DNA from: Astropecten irregularis
Lineage: Eukaryota; Echinodermata; Asteroidea; Paxillosida; Astropectinidae
DNA length: 64,000 nucleotides
NCBI GenBank assembly: GCA_963971285.1
Contig: OZ020249.1
Location: forward strand, 2,108,001 to 2,172,000
Direction: 5' to 3'
The position numbers and the translations under genes were made by a program. This document shows positions 7,688 through 17,000 of this stretch, piece by piece. The stretch's first letter is position 1. Every line of letters starts with the position of its first letter. The notes beneath the pieces were generated by a model that was given only the letters and a program-made list of their open reading frames with translations, ran no database searches and had not been told where the DNA came from.

Positions 7688-8729
7688 TGTCTGCAGCGCC
7701 TCTTTTTCGGTTGCACTCCAAACAAGTCAGCCTGATATTGTCCCCTGTATGTCCCTTGGTGTTGTCCTTCCGGTCCACACTGAATTGCTGTAGGTCTTTG
7801 GGCTGGTAGCTCCATAGGAGCTCAATATTGCAAGCGGCGCAGCGGTTATTTTGGGCTTTCTTGGTTTGCTGAATGTGCTTGACCTGCAGGTTAAATCTGA
7901 GCCCCTTGGCCTGGTCCTGCCGCTTGTAGGCCACAAGCTTCCTCTGGATCGTTTTGTGGATATGTTGCTCGGTGGGTTGCCTGTCCTCAGGGCCCTCCTC
8001 TGGGGGGCAAACTACCCGTTCGAGCTGGTGCAAGTATTCCACTCTAGAGACCGCGAGGTAGGCAAGGTTTGACCACTGGAGATAGTCGTCGATGATCCAG
8101 ACTTTTTTGGGATCCCCGACCGTCAGACCCTGGCTCGAATGGACTGTCATGACGTAGCCGAGAGCCCAGTCGTGCCCCCACTTGCCGTCCATAACCTCTT
8201 TGGCATAGCAGACGGGCACTTCAACAATGTCATTGAGGACGAGCTCTTCTTGTCTAGCTACAGGCCCTGGGATTGTTACCATGATGTTTTGCCTACGCGT
8301 GTCCTCGGGGCGATAGAGTAGTGGCACTGGCAAACCCGGGAAGTGTTCCTCATGTCGCCGAAATAGCAGCTCCTCTGCCCGGTCGCGCACCTTTTGGCGC
8401 GAGGTCAAGATGAGGTCGCTTGGTTTCCACTCTTCTACGAATCTGTCCCACCCAAGACAACTAGGGAGCGCTTGTCTCATCTCCCGGCACTGCACTCTAT
8501 CGCACCTGAGACGGATGCGTCTTTTCAGGGCCTTGAGGGTAGGGTCTTTTGCCCTATGGTCATTCTCGACCTCCTCATAATAGGCTACTCTAGTCTGTAG
8601 CCAATAATGTGGCATCTCTCCGGATATAGGTGGTGGCTGGCCATGATCACCACAACAGATAACTTGGACCCCTCTATGCTCTAGCCATCCTAAAAAAAAA
8701 TCTCTAGAATATGGCGGGGTACAGTGCAT
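7677..8729 (-). CDS. C-terminal part of the polymerase-helicase: SF1 helicase motifs III-VI and HNH-like domain
   Basis: This minus-strand frame continues the protein encoded upstream (8690-11632) after a one-base frame offset in a nine-T run (plus-strand A9 at 8692-8700). Only the part left of about 8692 is expected to be real. Helicase motif III is visible as VICCGDHGQPPPISG, motif V as TVHSSQGLT, and motif VI as LAVSRVEYLHQL, all characteristic of Pif1/RecD-like SF1 helicases. The last 70 residues have CAAC, then FSVDRKDNTKGHTGDNIRL, then CLEC followed by N. This is a zinc-ribbon HNH/endonuclease VII-like pattern. The break falls between helicase motifs II and III, so a one-frame protein could not be an active helicase unless the ribosome or polymerase slips. 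Confidence 0.85.
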   Translation of the reverse strand: MHCTPPYSRDFFLGWLEHRGVQVICCGDHGQPPPISGEMPHYWLQTRVAYYEEVENDHRAKDPTLKALKRRIRLRCDRVQCREMRQALPSCLGWDRFVEEWKPSDLILTSRQKVRDRAEELLFRRHEEHFPGLPVPLLYRPEDTRRQNIMVTIPGPVARQEELVLNDIVEVPVCYAKEVMDGKWGHDWALGYVMTVHSSQGLTVGDPKKVWIIDDYLQWSNLAYLAVSRVEYLHQLERVVCPPEEGPEDRQPTEQHIHKTIQRKLVAYKRQDQAKGLRFNLQVKHIQQTKKAQNNRCAACNIELLWSYQPKDLQQFSVDRKDNTKGHTGDNIRLTCLECNRKRGAADINA

Positions 8730-11632
8730 ATCTCATCCCATATGCAGACGCGGGGGATATACTTCCGACCCATTCTCTCTGGGGTCCACTTGGTCTGTCC
8801 ACTCCATCGGAAGAAGCTGTGATATGTTTGAGCCTTAACACCTCTAGATCTCATTTCTTTAGCCAGACGATGAGTAGGTGTGAATACCAGAGGATTTCTA
8901 CACCTAAACAACTCAATGGCTCTGGTGGTCTTACCACTACCCCCACCACCATTCAGATAGCTCAATTGATATCTTGTCAGTGGGTCGGCATGGCCCGGTG
9001 CAGTGCTGGGAGGGAGGGTATTTTCGCCTTTCAGATATTCGGGCTTGGGGAGATAGGCAGCGTGCTCTTGAGGCATGAATAGCGCCTCACCCTTATCGCG
9101 CCACTTCCCTGGGGCAACTGCACCCTTCCTCGGTGGCCGCCTGGTTGGCCCGTCGTGGCACCAGACACAGATCAGGCAGTACCCCGGCGGGTGGAGGTCG
9201 GGCGGGACGTATGCCAGGTCGCCCTCGAGCTTGTGTATGGCCGTCTTACGGACATAGAGGCTGTCGGTGGCCACCCTTACAGCCTCCGCGGGCTCGAACC
9301 TCATCAACATAGAGAGCAGGTTGATATGGGCGTACGCCAGCATGGAGGCCCTTAGGTGGGTATACTGCGGCTGCGAGCCGTCGTAATACGTGAGAACGTG
9401 TCCCAATGGGCATTTCATAGGTGCCCCGACGAGACTACCACTCTCACGGGTGTCTCTGACTAGGTAATCTAATTCCCCTTGATCTGTTACTAGCCGCCGA
9501 GTAAGCTTCTTACCATCAGCAGCGTTGCCCTGAGTGAACTTGCCTATAATACTACAGCCCAGATCACGGTCCTCTGGGAGCCATACGTCAGTTTGGCTCT
9601 TATATGATATAATAGCTTCACGTACAGTGAGAGAGGCTAGTAAACCAGATTCTATCAGATAGGTTAAGAGCGGTGTGGGTGCCCAAGCGCTCTCCGCGAA
9701 ATGCCTCCCAAACCAAGCGGGGATGACGGGGTGGCAGTCGGCGAACTCCCATTCCACGACCTCGGCGAAGCCCGTGCCTATGTTTTCGGGGAGAGGGCCG
9801 TTGACCGATACGCGGGTCATGCGGTGGGTTGGATGCCCAAATCGTTCGAAATAGGGCTTGGCCTCTCCCTGGCCCTGGAAGCTTGCCGGGTAGCAGACCT
9901 TCATGTCTATGCTGACGATATCCCTCGTGTCATAGTCCATGGAGTTCCAGAGGCCGCCGTGCCCGTGCTCTACACAGGCCTTTTGAATGTCATGGAGAAG
10001 GCTGGCCGGGGTGGGCTTCCACCCGTTCTTTTCTCTGGCTATCACGCTGGCTGCGTGGTTTTCACCGAATACCTTATCCGCGAGATTTACATCACCTAGA
10101 TCTTCACATACTCTTTCGATCCTAGCATGGGTCTCACGCGTTCTATAGGTGCGGCCATCTTGTATTACAAACTGTTCTACACTGAGATCATGGCCATTCC
10201 CACCTAACAACCAGATTGCTAATGGCTCACCACGAGTAGCTTCTTGGATTGCTTTCCATACATCACCGGAATAAAGGCGGACTTCTCGACCTTGAGGGAA
10301 CTGGAGGTCTTTAGACCATGCATGGCCGTTGTGGTAGATGAGCTCTACCTTCCCGTGGGTTCTGTCGCCTCGTCTCTGGTATTTTCCGCTGTTATAAATC
10401 TCCTCTCCGGCTATGTCCCTTAGAATGATCGACCTGGAAAGGATCTTTTCCAGCTCAGCCACATCACTGATCGTGGCCCCAGTGTTGTGTACTTTATTTT
10501 CCCACACCTCTATTTTCTGACGCCTTATGGGTGTCAACCCCTGGCCCCTTGCGGAGCCCTGAAAGTGCTCTAATACTCGCATAGCCACACAATTGAGATC
10601 ACCATCTCTCAGGGGGGTTAGGTTGGCCAGATCTGGATCTCTTAGGGGATATAGCCCGTATATAACTGCGGTGACTGGATAGGCCCGTTGGTAATATACC
10701 TGGTCGATACCAGTTAAAACACCCGGTTTGGTGTCTCTAGATATAACGATGACTCCCTCCCCTTTTTTCCTTTCTAGCCGTACGGGGTCCAGTTTGTCCT
10801 CAATGACCCACTCACCTTCGATCTGCTCCCGGAGGAACTTGAGTTTCAGAATGAACTTGCCCTCCGGAAGAACAGCGAGGAGTTGTGCCGCCCTCCCGTC
10901 GGTCATGCGGGCCTCTAGACTAACCCCACTTGCTTCTGCCCTCCAGGTAGAAAAGGCCCCAATGGCACCGTCGACCTCAAACTCAGATTTTGCGTCTGTA
11001 AGGATTTCAACCCAGTTCGCCGCTGGTAATTGGGCTGGGTGAGGGGCCTGCTCATCAAGGCCTAGGAAGACGGGGGCCTCATCAGGCCCATTTCTTTCCT
11101 CTCGGATACGTTCCAGCCTATCGCGTAGCTCCTGTAGGGCCACTTTCGACCTTGGGTAAGGCGGCCACTCTCCAGTCTCCCTCTGAAACTCCTCCCTCAG
11201 TGCTCGTGCTCTTAAAGAGTACGAGCGGTCATCATCACGATTGGGACCCTCCGGCGGTTGTACCTGTGGGTCGGGATGATGCACGCGGTAACGCCGTGCA
11301 GCACGACGCTCGCTTTCGCGCTCTCTCTGTTCTAGAGTGCGCCGGGCCCTGTGCTCTCGCGCAAGGCGGTTTGCTCTTTCGAGCTGTTCTGGGGTACGCC
11401 GCGCCCTTCGCTCTCGCGCGAGGCGGCTTTCGCGCTCTCTCTGTTCTAGAGTGCGCCGGGCCCTGCGCTCTCGCGCAAGGCGGTTTGCTCTTTCGAACTG
11501 TTCTGGGGTACGCCGCGCCCTTCGCTCTCGCGCAAGGCGGTTTGCTCTCCCCATCTGCTCCGGGGTACGCCCCGCCCTTCGCTCTCGCGCGAGGCGGTTT
11601 CGTCTCTCTCGTGCTTCAACGCTCATCGGCAT
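8690..11632 (-). CDS. B-type DNA polymerase fused to an SF1 helicase (N-terminal part of the polyprotein)
   Basis: This is a 980-residue frame from ATG 11632; an ATG at 11626 is also possible. Residues about 5-110 are five arginine-rich 19-residue repeats (RLARERRARRTPEQ...). Residues about 130-560 form a large domain without motifs I can name. The palm motif A is probably DIVSIDMKVCYPASF (about 570-582), and motif C is VATDSLYV (about 788-795), with the Asp pair expected of a family B polymerase. A helicase domain follows without a stop: Walker A GGGGSGKT (about 895) and Walker B VCIWDEI (about 962). The frame ends in a T9 run, and the rest of the helicase continues one base out of register. 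Protein-primed PolB is standard in Polintons. The fusion to helicase and HNH-like parts is unusual to me. Confidence 0.88.
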   Translation of the reverse strand: MPMSVEARERRNRLARERRAGRTPEQMGRANRLARERRARRTPEQFERANRLARERRARRTLEQRERESRLARERRARRTPEQLERANRLAREHRARRTLEQRERESERRAARRYRVHHPDPQVQPPEGPNRDDDRSYSLRARALREEFQRETGEWPPYPRSKVALQELRDRLERIREERNGPDEAPVFLGLDEQAPHPAQLPAANWVEILTDAKSEFEVDGAIGAFSTWRAEASGVSLEARMTDGRAAQLLAVLPEGKFILKLKFLREQIEGEWVIEDKLDPVRLERKKGEGVIVISRDTKPGVLTGIDQVYYQRAYPVTAVIYGLYPLRDPDLANLTPLRDGDLNCVAMRVLEHFQGSARGQGLTPIRRQKIEVWENKVHNTGATISDVAELEKILSRSIILRDIAGEEIYNSGKYQRRGDRTHGKVELIYHNGHAWSKDLQFPQGREVRLYSGDVWKAIQEATRGEPLAIWLLGGNGHDLSVEQFVIQDGRTYRTRETHARIERVCEDLGDVNLADKVFGENHAASVIAREKNGWKPTPASLLHDIQKACVEHGHGGLWNSMDYDTRDIVSIDMKVCYPASFQGQGEAKPYFERFGHPTHRMTRVSVNGPLPENIGTGFAEVVEWEFADCHPVIPAWFGRHFAESAWAPTPLLTYLIESGLLASLTVREAIISYKSQTDVWLPEDRDLGCSIIGKFTQGNAADGKKLTRRLVTDQGELDYLVRDTRESGSLVGAPMKCPLGHVLTYYDGSQPQYTHLRASMLAYAHINLLSMLMRFEPAEAVRVATDSLYVRKTAIHKLEGDLAYVPPDLHPPGYCLICVWCHDGPTRRPPRKGAVAPGKWRDKGEALFMPQEHAAYLPKPEYLKGENTLPPSTAPGHADPLTRYQLSYLNGGGGSGKTTRAIELFRCRNPLVFTPTHRLAKEMRSRGVKAQTYHSFFRWSGQTKWTPERMGRKYIPRVCIWDEICTVPRHILEIFF
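11300..11610 (-). repeat. 57-bp coding tandem repeat (five arginine-rich 19-residue units)
   Basis: Units begin with CGCGCAAGGCGG or CGCGCGAGGCGG about every 57 bp (for example at 11358 and 11415). They encode RLARERRARRTPEQ-type 19-residue units at the N-terminus of the polymerase. The period is a multiple of three, so the frame is kept. Long open frames on the opposite strand here are by-products of this repeat. Confidence 0.85.
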
Positions 11633-11633
11633 G

Positions 11634-11812
11634 GTGCTTGATGAGTATACTCATAGGAGCACACTTCTCTAATTGAAAATCTTTATCGCTGCGGTGCTTG
11701 ATGAGTATACTCATAGGAGCACACTTCTCTAATTGAAAATCTTTATCGCTGCAGTGCTTGATGAGTATACTCATAGGAGCACACTTCTCTAATTGAAAAT
11801 CTTTATCGCTGC
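11634..11812. repeat. 60-bp triplication with a 14-bp palindrome upstream of the polymerase gene
   Basis: Three copies of 60 bp lie head to tail (11634-11693, 11694-11753, 11754-11812) and are almost identical; the junction base before GTGCTTG varies. Each copy contains the perfect palindrome ATGAGTATACTCAT. The right-hand copy includes the last codons and stop of the cysteine-rich gene, and the left-hand copy abuts the polymerase ATG at 11632. The array therefore fills the whole gap between the two leftward genes. A regulatory or replication role is an inference from its position and dyad symmetry. Confidence 0.9.
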
Positions 11813-12067
11813 GAGACGTTTAAATTCTAATCTAAAGAGACGTTGCTTTTCACGCCAGGCCCGCACACGACTGTTGCCACCATCACAGGCACGGCACCAA
11901 GCCAGGGCTGTTTTTACCCCTATCCCGCAACCCTGACATGCATAAGTTGTCCTACCTTTTCGAAGTAGAGCCAGGTGAATTTTGCAATGCTCCCAAAGGC
12001 AACTGCGACCACAAAGCTTCGTTGAGCCTAGAACATGCCACTGACAATTGTTTTTACCCTTCATCAT
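11789..12067 (-). CDS. Small cysteine-rich zinc-binding protein of the Polinton
   Basis: This is a 92-residue protein from ATG 12067, with a second ATG at 12064. The first cluster is CGRSCLWEHCKIH (three Cys and one His). The second is CQGCGIGVKTALAWCRACDGG, two CxxC pairs separated by ten residues. Both fit zinc ribbons or fingers. The C-terminus is basic (VRAWREKQRLFRLEFKR). It is the rightmost clear gene of the element, upstream of and co-oriented with the polymerase. Small zinc proteins near the end of Polintons are plausible DNA-binding regulators, but no function is established. Confidence 0.75.
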   Translation of the reverse strand: MMKGKNNCQWHVLGSTKLCGRSCLWEHCKIHLALLRKGRTTYACQGCGIGVKTALAWCRACDGGNSRVRAWREKQRLFRLEFKRLAAIKIFN

Positions 12068-12300
12068 ATGCTATAATATAATACCTTATAGGTATACCTA
12101 TCATAACAGGTGTATGTTTAAATGGTTCAATAACCCATGCAGGAGTGATCTTTTGACCATACAATTCCTCTTCGGGCAAATGATTGGTGTTGGTGCTAAT
12201 CATCAACGCGGCGCGCCAGAGCGACCTTAGACCGCACTGGGGCATGCGACATCGGCCTGTTCCGCCGAGACAAAACCCATGCTAGATTCCCCCATTGGGA
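12068..12300. other. Right margin of the Polinton, end not resolved
   Basis: GC-rich DNA stops within this stretch and AT-rich intron DNA begins after it. CTTATAGGTATACCTATCATAA at about 12085-12106 contains the palindrome ATAGGTATACCTAT. The right terminal repeat should lie here but cannot be delimited without its left partner. A 63-codon minus-strand frame (12054-12245) overlaps the cysteine-rich gene start. It shows no recognisable motif, so I do not call it. Confidence 0.4.
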
Positions 12301-13663
12301 GCCTTATTTTTCAATTTTAGGCCTTAAAAGATGCACCTGTTTTATGTAACTCGCCCTCCCTGCTGCTAGTGAACATTTACGGCATCTCTTGATTTTATAT
12401 GAATTTTTAAAAATATTTCTCACATTAGCCTGTTAACTTTGTACACATACGTGTACATGTGTTACGTGAAAATATGGTCTTTTACAAAAAAATATGATGA
12501 TCGATTGACTCTATTTCCCATACACTATATATACGTACATAATTCACTGTGTAGAACGTACATGTACATGTAATGTCCAATTGCGTGACTCAAAACTTTG
12601 TTTAGTTGTTTACATCTTGCCATAGATATTTGCACGTAAATCTTATTATATATCATTAAATACCAGCACCAAATCTTAATCGAAATGCTATCGATGTAGG
12701 TTGCGGAGTATTAAACATCATTTTGTCAAATGACAATGTGTTCCATAAACACTGCAACTAAATCTATGGGCTAAAATTAAGGTTTTTTTACGTTGAGATA
12801 TGGTCACTTTTAAACCATATGTCTTAATCAAACAAAATAAAACTGCAACATATTTAATACATCATATTTAAAATTATTGTCCAGACAATATTATATATAT
12901 TTAAAGATGGAGAATAACGATTTGTGAAAAAATGAAACAAATACAAATCCTTGTTTATAAGACATATAAGAACCTTCTCATAATATTCAATGGGGCTGTT
13001 GTTTTTTTCATTATTCAGTAATATTGGAAATAAAATTGGATAGTCATTGTCAATTCTTGGGACTATTTACCCAAACTGGCCGTGGGTGGCGCTATTTAAA
13101 TTCATGTCAATATGTGACGTAGTAGAGGGGATACGGTCCACGAACGAATCCCCTCGGTGCGCGGGAGTTGTATGGGATTTCCAATGAGTTTTGTGTACAT
13201 GCGGTTTTAGTATGCTAAAACTGTCCGAATGACTGCCCGAATGACCATTAATATCCGATTGGTACATTGATTCTTCATCGATGCTGTATTCCTACCAAGG
13301 ACGGTCGCCATATGTATCATTTTCAACCATTTTACTTTCGAAATGATTGGAGTGCATGTATTGCGTGTGGGAATGTAATATGCAACACACTGTGTATAAA
13401 TATTCATAAGGAAAGCGAATCCCCTCTTCTACGTCACCAACTTGAGGAAAAGATGAATATTCATGATATGTAAATGAACCAAAAATGGGCAAAGTCGAGA
13501 GAAAATTTATCATTCTTGGCGAATGTGGAACGGTAAAAGGTGGCTTAAAATTCACATCAAGAATCTTCAAAAAGTGAGAGTTTATTATATGTTTACCTTA
13601 ATTGGAGCTAGGTGAACAAGATTTTACGTGAACATCTTATTTTTCGAAATCGTTGGAGCCCAG

Positions 13664-13905
13664 CTTTAAAGGTGACGCCATTTCCTATAATCAGTCAGTC
13701 AATGTACAGTACAAATAAGCAATCAACATGATCAAAGTATTTGTACAGTCACGCAGTTTATGTGTACATGTGTTTCAATATGCCATCATATGAGGGATGA
13801 TTGATCACATATATTCCAACATACGTTCATATAACAGTTCCACTACGATATGAGACTCCGAACACCTAGTGGTTGTTACCACAATCACAATGTCTAGTTG
13901 GTTTT
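13664..13905 (+). repeat. Dispersed repeat, copy 1
   Basis: The stretch from AGGTGACGCCATTTCCTATA through CAACATGATCA, GTCACGCAGTTTA, TTGATCACATA and CCTAGTGGTTGTTACCACAA recurs at about 14,650-14,905 in the same orientation. Parts recur in reverse at about 61,545-61,680 and 62,375-62,475. It looks like a non-autonomous mobile repeat, class unknown. Confidence 0.7.
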
Positions 13906-14649
13906 TTTTTCTTTTTTTCTGCCCAAACTTGTCAGCAGGACTTCTTGGTGACAGTTACAATAATATATTGACATGAAACTTGGTGGGAATTTTGGCCATG
14001 ATGTCAAGTTGTATTTAGAAGATTGACGTCATGATGAAGTCATCGGGTAACAAATTACAAGTGTTTTTAGGAAAAACTTTGCTTTATAACTTGAGAACCG
14101 CATGACCTATGATTTTGATATTGACATATGTTACTCAACACGTAATATATTCATTGTTGTGTACAAATGACCTTCACTTCCGGTGTTACCGGAAGTTGTA
14201 GTTTGACTCAAAATAACTCAAAAACGGAAGGATTTGGGCACACAAACCGAGATGGCTAAAAGATAGAGGTCTTAGGCTTTCAGAAAATATAAACAATGAC
14301 GTCATGCAAGCTATATAGCGCCCTCTACGGTTGATTAAAGATATACAGTGATTACGTAATCTGAAAGTAAACAATGGATTTCTGCAAAATTTTGTATGTG
14401 TAAACCACTAGTGCACCTTGACATATTTTTGAAGTTTCAAATCTGTGACGTCATTCAACAGTAAGTTATGCTCTTTTAAAGGGAAAATGATGTATTTATT
14501 CAAATACTGTTTACTCAGTAATTACATGACGTACATCAGTGAAAATAGCAAAATATTTTCATCGTAGGCATTCAATGACTTCTGTAAATGTTCAGTTACT
14601 TGTGATGAATTAACCCTAAATGTTCAGTTACTTGTGATGAATTAACCCG

Positions 14650-14905
14650 AAGTTAATGTCCAGACAATGTTATATATAATTAAAGGTGACGCCATTTTCT
14701 ATACCCTATCAGTCAGTGTACAAATACAGCAATCAGCATGATCAGTATTTGTTCAGTCACGCAGTTTAAGTGTATGTATTTCAATATGCCATTATAGGAG
14801 GGACGATTGATCACATACGTTCCAACATAATGTTCACATAACAGTTCCACCACGAAATGAGACCCCAATACCTAGTGGTTGTTCCCACAACCACAATGTC
14901 TAGTT
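14650..14905 (+). repeat. Dispersed repeat, copy 2
   Basis: This is the second copy of the repeat at 13,664-13,905, with small indels and about 10-15 percent differences by eye. It begins with ATGTCCAGACAATGTTATATA, a motif also seen near 12,880 and, reversed, near 62,455. That motif probably marks one terminus of the family. Confidence 0.7.
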
Positions 14906-15750
14906 ATTGTTGTTTTTCACGTTGACTATACTGCATTGTTTACTGCTTTCAACAGAGACACATTGTAACTCCCAGCCCCACTGTGAGCCACGCTAAAATC
15001 AGCATGTGCTGCATAAGGTGCAGCAAGCCAGGTTGGCATAGCGGTTCCAAAGTCATAGTTTAATGTTAATATATTTCAGCCAACGTCAGAAAAGATCGTT
15101 TGCAGATCATGATTGTAAACATGCTTTCACCACACACACAATAAAATCAGCCTTCACCAAACGTTATGCCGATCGTTCTGTATGTGAGGTTCTGATTGGT
15201 TAATATGTGTGCACCCAGGAACGTGTGTACATCGAGAGCACCAATCATGATCTCTCTACTTTACGGGTTCGTGATGTTGAATCTCATGTCATAAAGTCTT
15301 GCTCACAGCAGCTTTATCTCAATTTTTCTTAGACTTCACTCGGCCATTTAGATTTTGTCCATGCATATTTTATTGGAATAAAAGCATACTGGCATAGTTT
15401 GATCAAATCATTTTTTTGTGTACAAAATACACCCAATCCGTACTAGTTGGCAGGTCTGCATCCACAATTCAGAGATGTCATTTGTCACTGACATTAAGTG
15501 CAGCACCTTGACATGTCATCCACCAAATGTTTGCCAGAAACCCTATTGCATTTTATCAAGTCTTACGAATGTCAAATGGTTAAATCGCACTTAATTTGAT
15601 TTAACTCAACACAGCATAAGTACAACTTCTGAAAGTGATTCATTTGCACCATATACATTGTACCCTTTGACAAAATACCACTATCCAAATGGATGTGAAA
15701 AGTGGAAACATGAAAAAAAGTTGTGAAGTGCAACATGGAATACAACATAC

Positions 15751-15962
15751 CATCGTAGCTTTCTTTCTGGAATCTCTTAATGGCCGTCTGATGGCAGTGA
15801 CTCATCAACTTCAGAAGATCCTGCCAACGTTGGCAGGAGAAGCACTCCTGTACATGCATCAGAAACTTAATGTTCTGCTTGCGAGAGAAGGTCCGCACAA
15901 ACAGGGCTTCAAACTCCTCCCGGACTGGTGCCATAAGCTGCCTGAAGTTCACAGGCTTAAAT
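15751..15962 (-). CDS. MDN1: MDN1 (midasin) exon, last one found in the window
   Basis: The acceptor is AACAG before 15962 and the donor is G/GTATGT after 15751. The exon enters in phase 2 and leaves in phase 1. It encodes FKPVNFRQLMAPVREEFEAL, then LFVRTFSRKQN and RWQDLLKLMSHCH. This matches midasin just after the second AAA Walker A region, in the stretch where human MDN1 has YKPVDHKLIWLPLREAFEEL. The following exons (Walker B of this module onward) are not in the adjacent 3.4 kb and are expected beyond the Polinton. Confidence 0.9.
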
Positions 15963-16529
15963 CTGTTTTCAGAGGAAAATTTGTTGTTTATTTATTATTT
16001 CAGACAAGTAAGAGAGGGATTAGAGGAGGAGGAAACTGTGAAAGTTAAACACAGGAACATTCTTTGAAACTTCTGGTTGCTAAGGTCATGAGAAAATCTG
16101 CTTCACCATTGACAAATGAGTGAACATTCTCTCACTAAAGCCTGTTGAAAGATGTTCAAAGAAAGATGTTATGTGACACCTCTAAAGTATTAAGAAAACA
16201 CCATTTATTATTACAGTTTCAAGGGTAGGAAATTCAATAATTCAACTAGGTATGCCATTTGTGTGTGGCAGGAATGCAGCCCACATTCACAAGCAGTCTA
16301 AGTAGCGGCTCTACCATTCAGTGATGAAACTCAACATTTCCCAAATATCCTAAAAACCATATCAAGGTGGTTGTAATAATGCAAGCGAAACCAAAGATAG
16401 CATAACGCAGCTTGTGGCGATCTTTGAGCGCAACTATGGCCCGGCTGGCCGCAAAAATGGCTGGAAAGGGAGGTATACTTAGGCTTGGGTGGCGTTCCAA
16501 GAAATATGCAGATGAAAGCAAAAGAAAAG

Positions 16530-17000
16530 GCCATCTTTTTGGTTGTAAAGCGCCGAAACACTGTCGTACTGTAGCATAAATCTTAAACAGCGCCTACAGG
16601 CAACATGAGAGCTCACACAACGGCACACGGTGACTACACACTGACACAGCAACCACGTGGTGAGCTGTGCATGATGCATGGGTCGTTAGGGTTGGAATTA
16701 TTAGACTTGTCTCCTTCCTTGCAATACTTATGATATTCTTTTTACGTAAGCTAAGAGCATTGTGATGGTCTGAATCAGTTGTGTGAGGGCGCACTACAAA
16801 CAGTGATTGAACATCTTGGATCAAGACTAGGTACAAAATGGTTAACTCAAAGTTGAAACGATCGCGAGTACAGTATGTCTAATGAAGCAAGTGTTTTCGA
16901 AGAAATTATACTGGTTATTAGGGTTAACATTATTGAGTGTATTAATAATTTTGTTTGTTTGTTTTTTAATTTCACTATTTCCCCAGGCCAGGATGGAAAA
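16530..17000 (-). repeat. Dispersed element, reverse copy of 54,930-55,450
   Basis: Shared blocks with 54,930-55,450 include GTAAAGCGCCGAAACACT, ACCACGTGGTGAGCTGTGCA-like sequence, GGTCTGAATCAGTTGTGTGAGGGCGC and GAACATCTTGGATCAAGACTA. They occur in the same order but on the opposite strand. No open frame of note is present. The same GGGCGC core forms a separate fold-back at 57,125-57,250. Confidence 0.65.

Larger units (their letters stand above)
1..12300. mobile_element. Maverick/Polinton virus-like DNA transposon, left end outside window
   Basis: This block combines a double-jelly-roll-type major capsid protein, a genome-packaging ATPase, a retroviral-type integrase and a B-type DNA polymerase. 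That set defines Mavericks/Polintons. Genes are packed with overlaps or gaps of a few bases, and base composition is clearly GC-richer than the AT-rich DNA that starts at about 12,300. Capsid, ATPase, membrane-protein and integrase genes point right. The coiled-coil protein, the polymerase-helicase and the small cysteine-rich protein point left. The left terminal repeat is outside the window, so I could not pair the inverted ends or find the 6-bp target duplication, and the right edge is estimated from composition. A maturation protease was not seen and may lie left of position 1. Most frames are intact, which suggests a fairly recent copy. Confidence 0.93.
12301..15750. other. AT-rich MDN1 intron with dispersed repeats
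   Basis: I found no convincing exon on either strand in this 3.4-kb stretch, although the next MDN1 exons after the one at 15,751-15,962 are expected to lie to the left. It holds two copies of a dispersed repeat (listed separately), short TACATG-rich tracts, and sequence related to repeats at 61.5-62.2 kb. Longer frames here do not resemble proteins. Confidence 0.6.

Noticed and set aside
11152-11676. Rightward 174- and 111-codon frames
   Set aside because: They are antisense by-products of the 57-bp repeat that encodes the arginine-rich polymerase N-terminus.
12054-12245. 63-codon leftward frame upstream of the cysteine-rich gene
   Set aside because: It overlaps the start of the better-supported gene, lies in a composition boundary, and shows no motif. 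It could be real, but nothing supports it.
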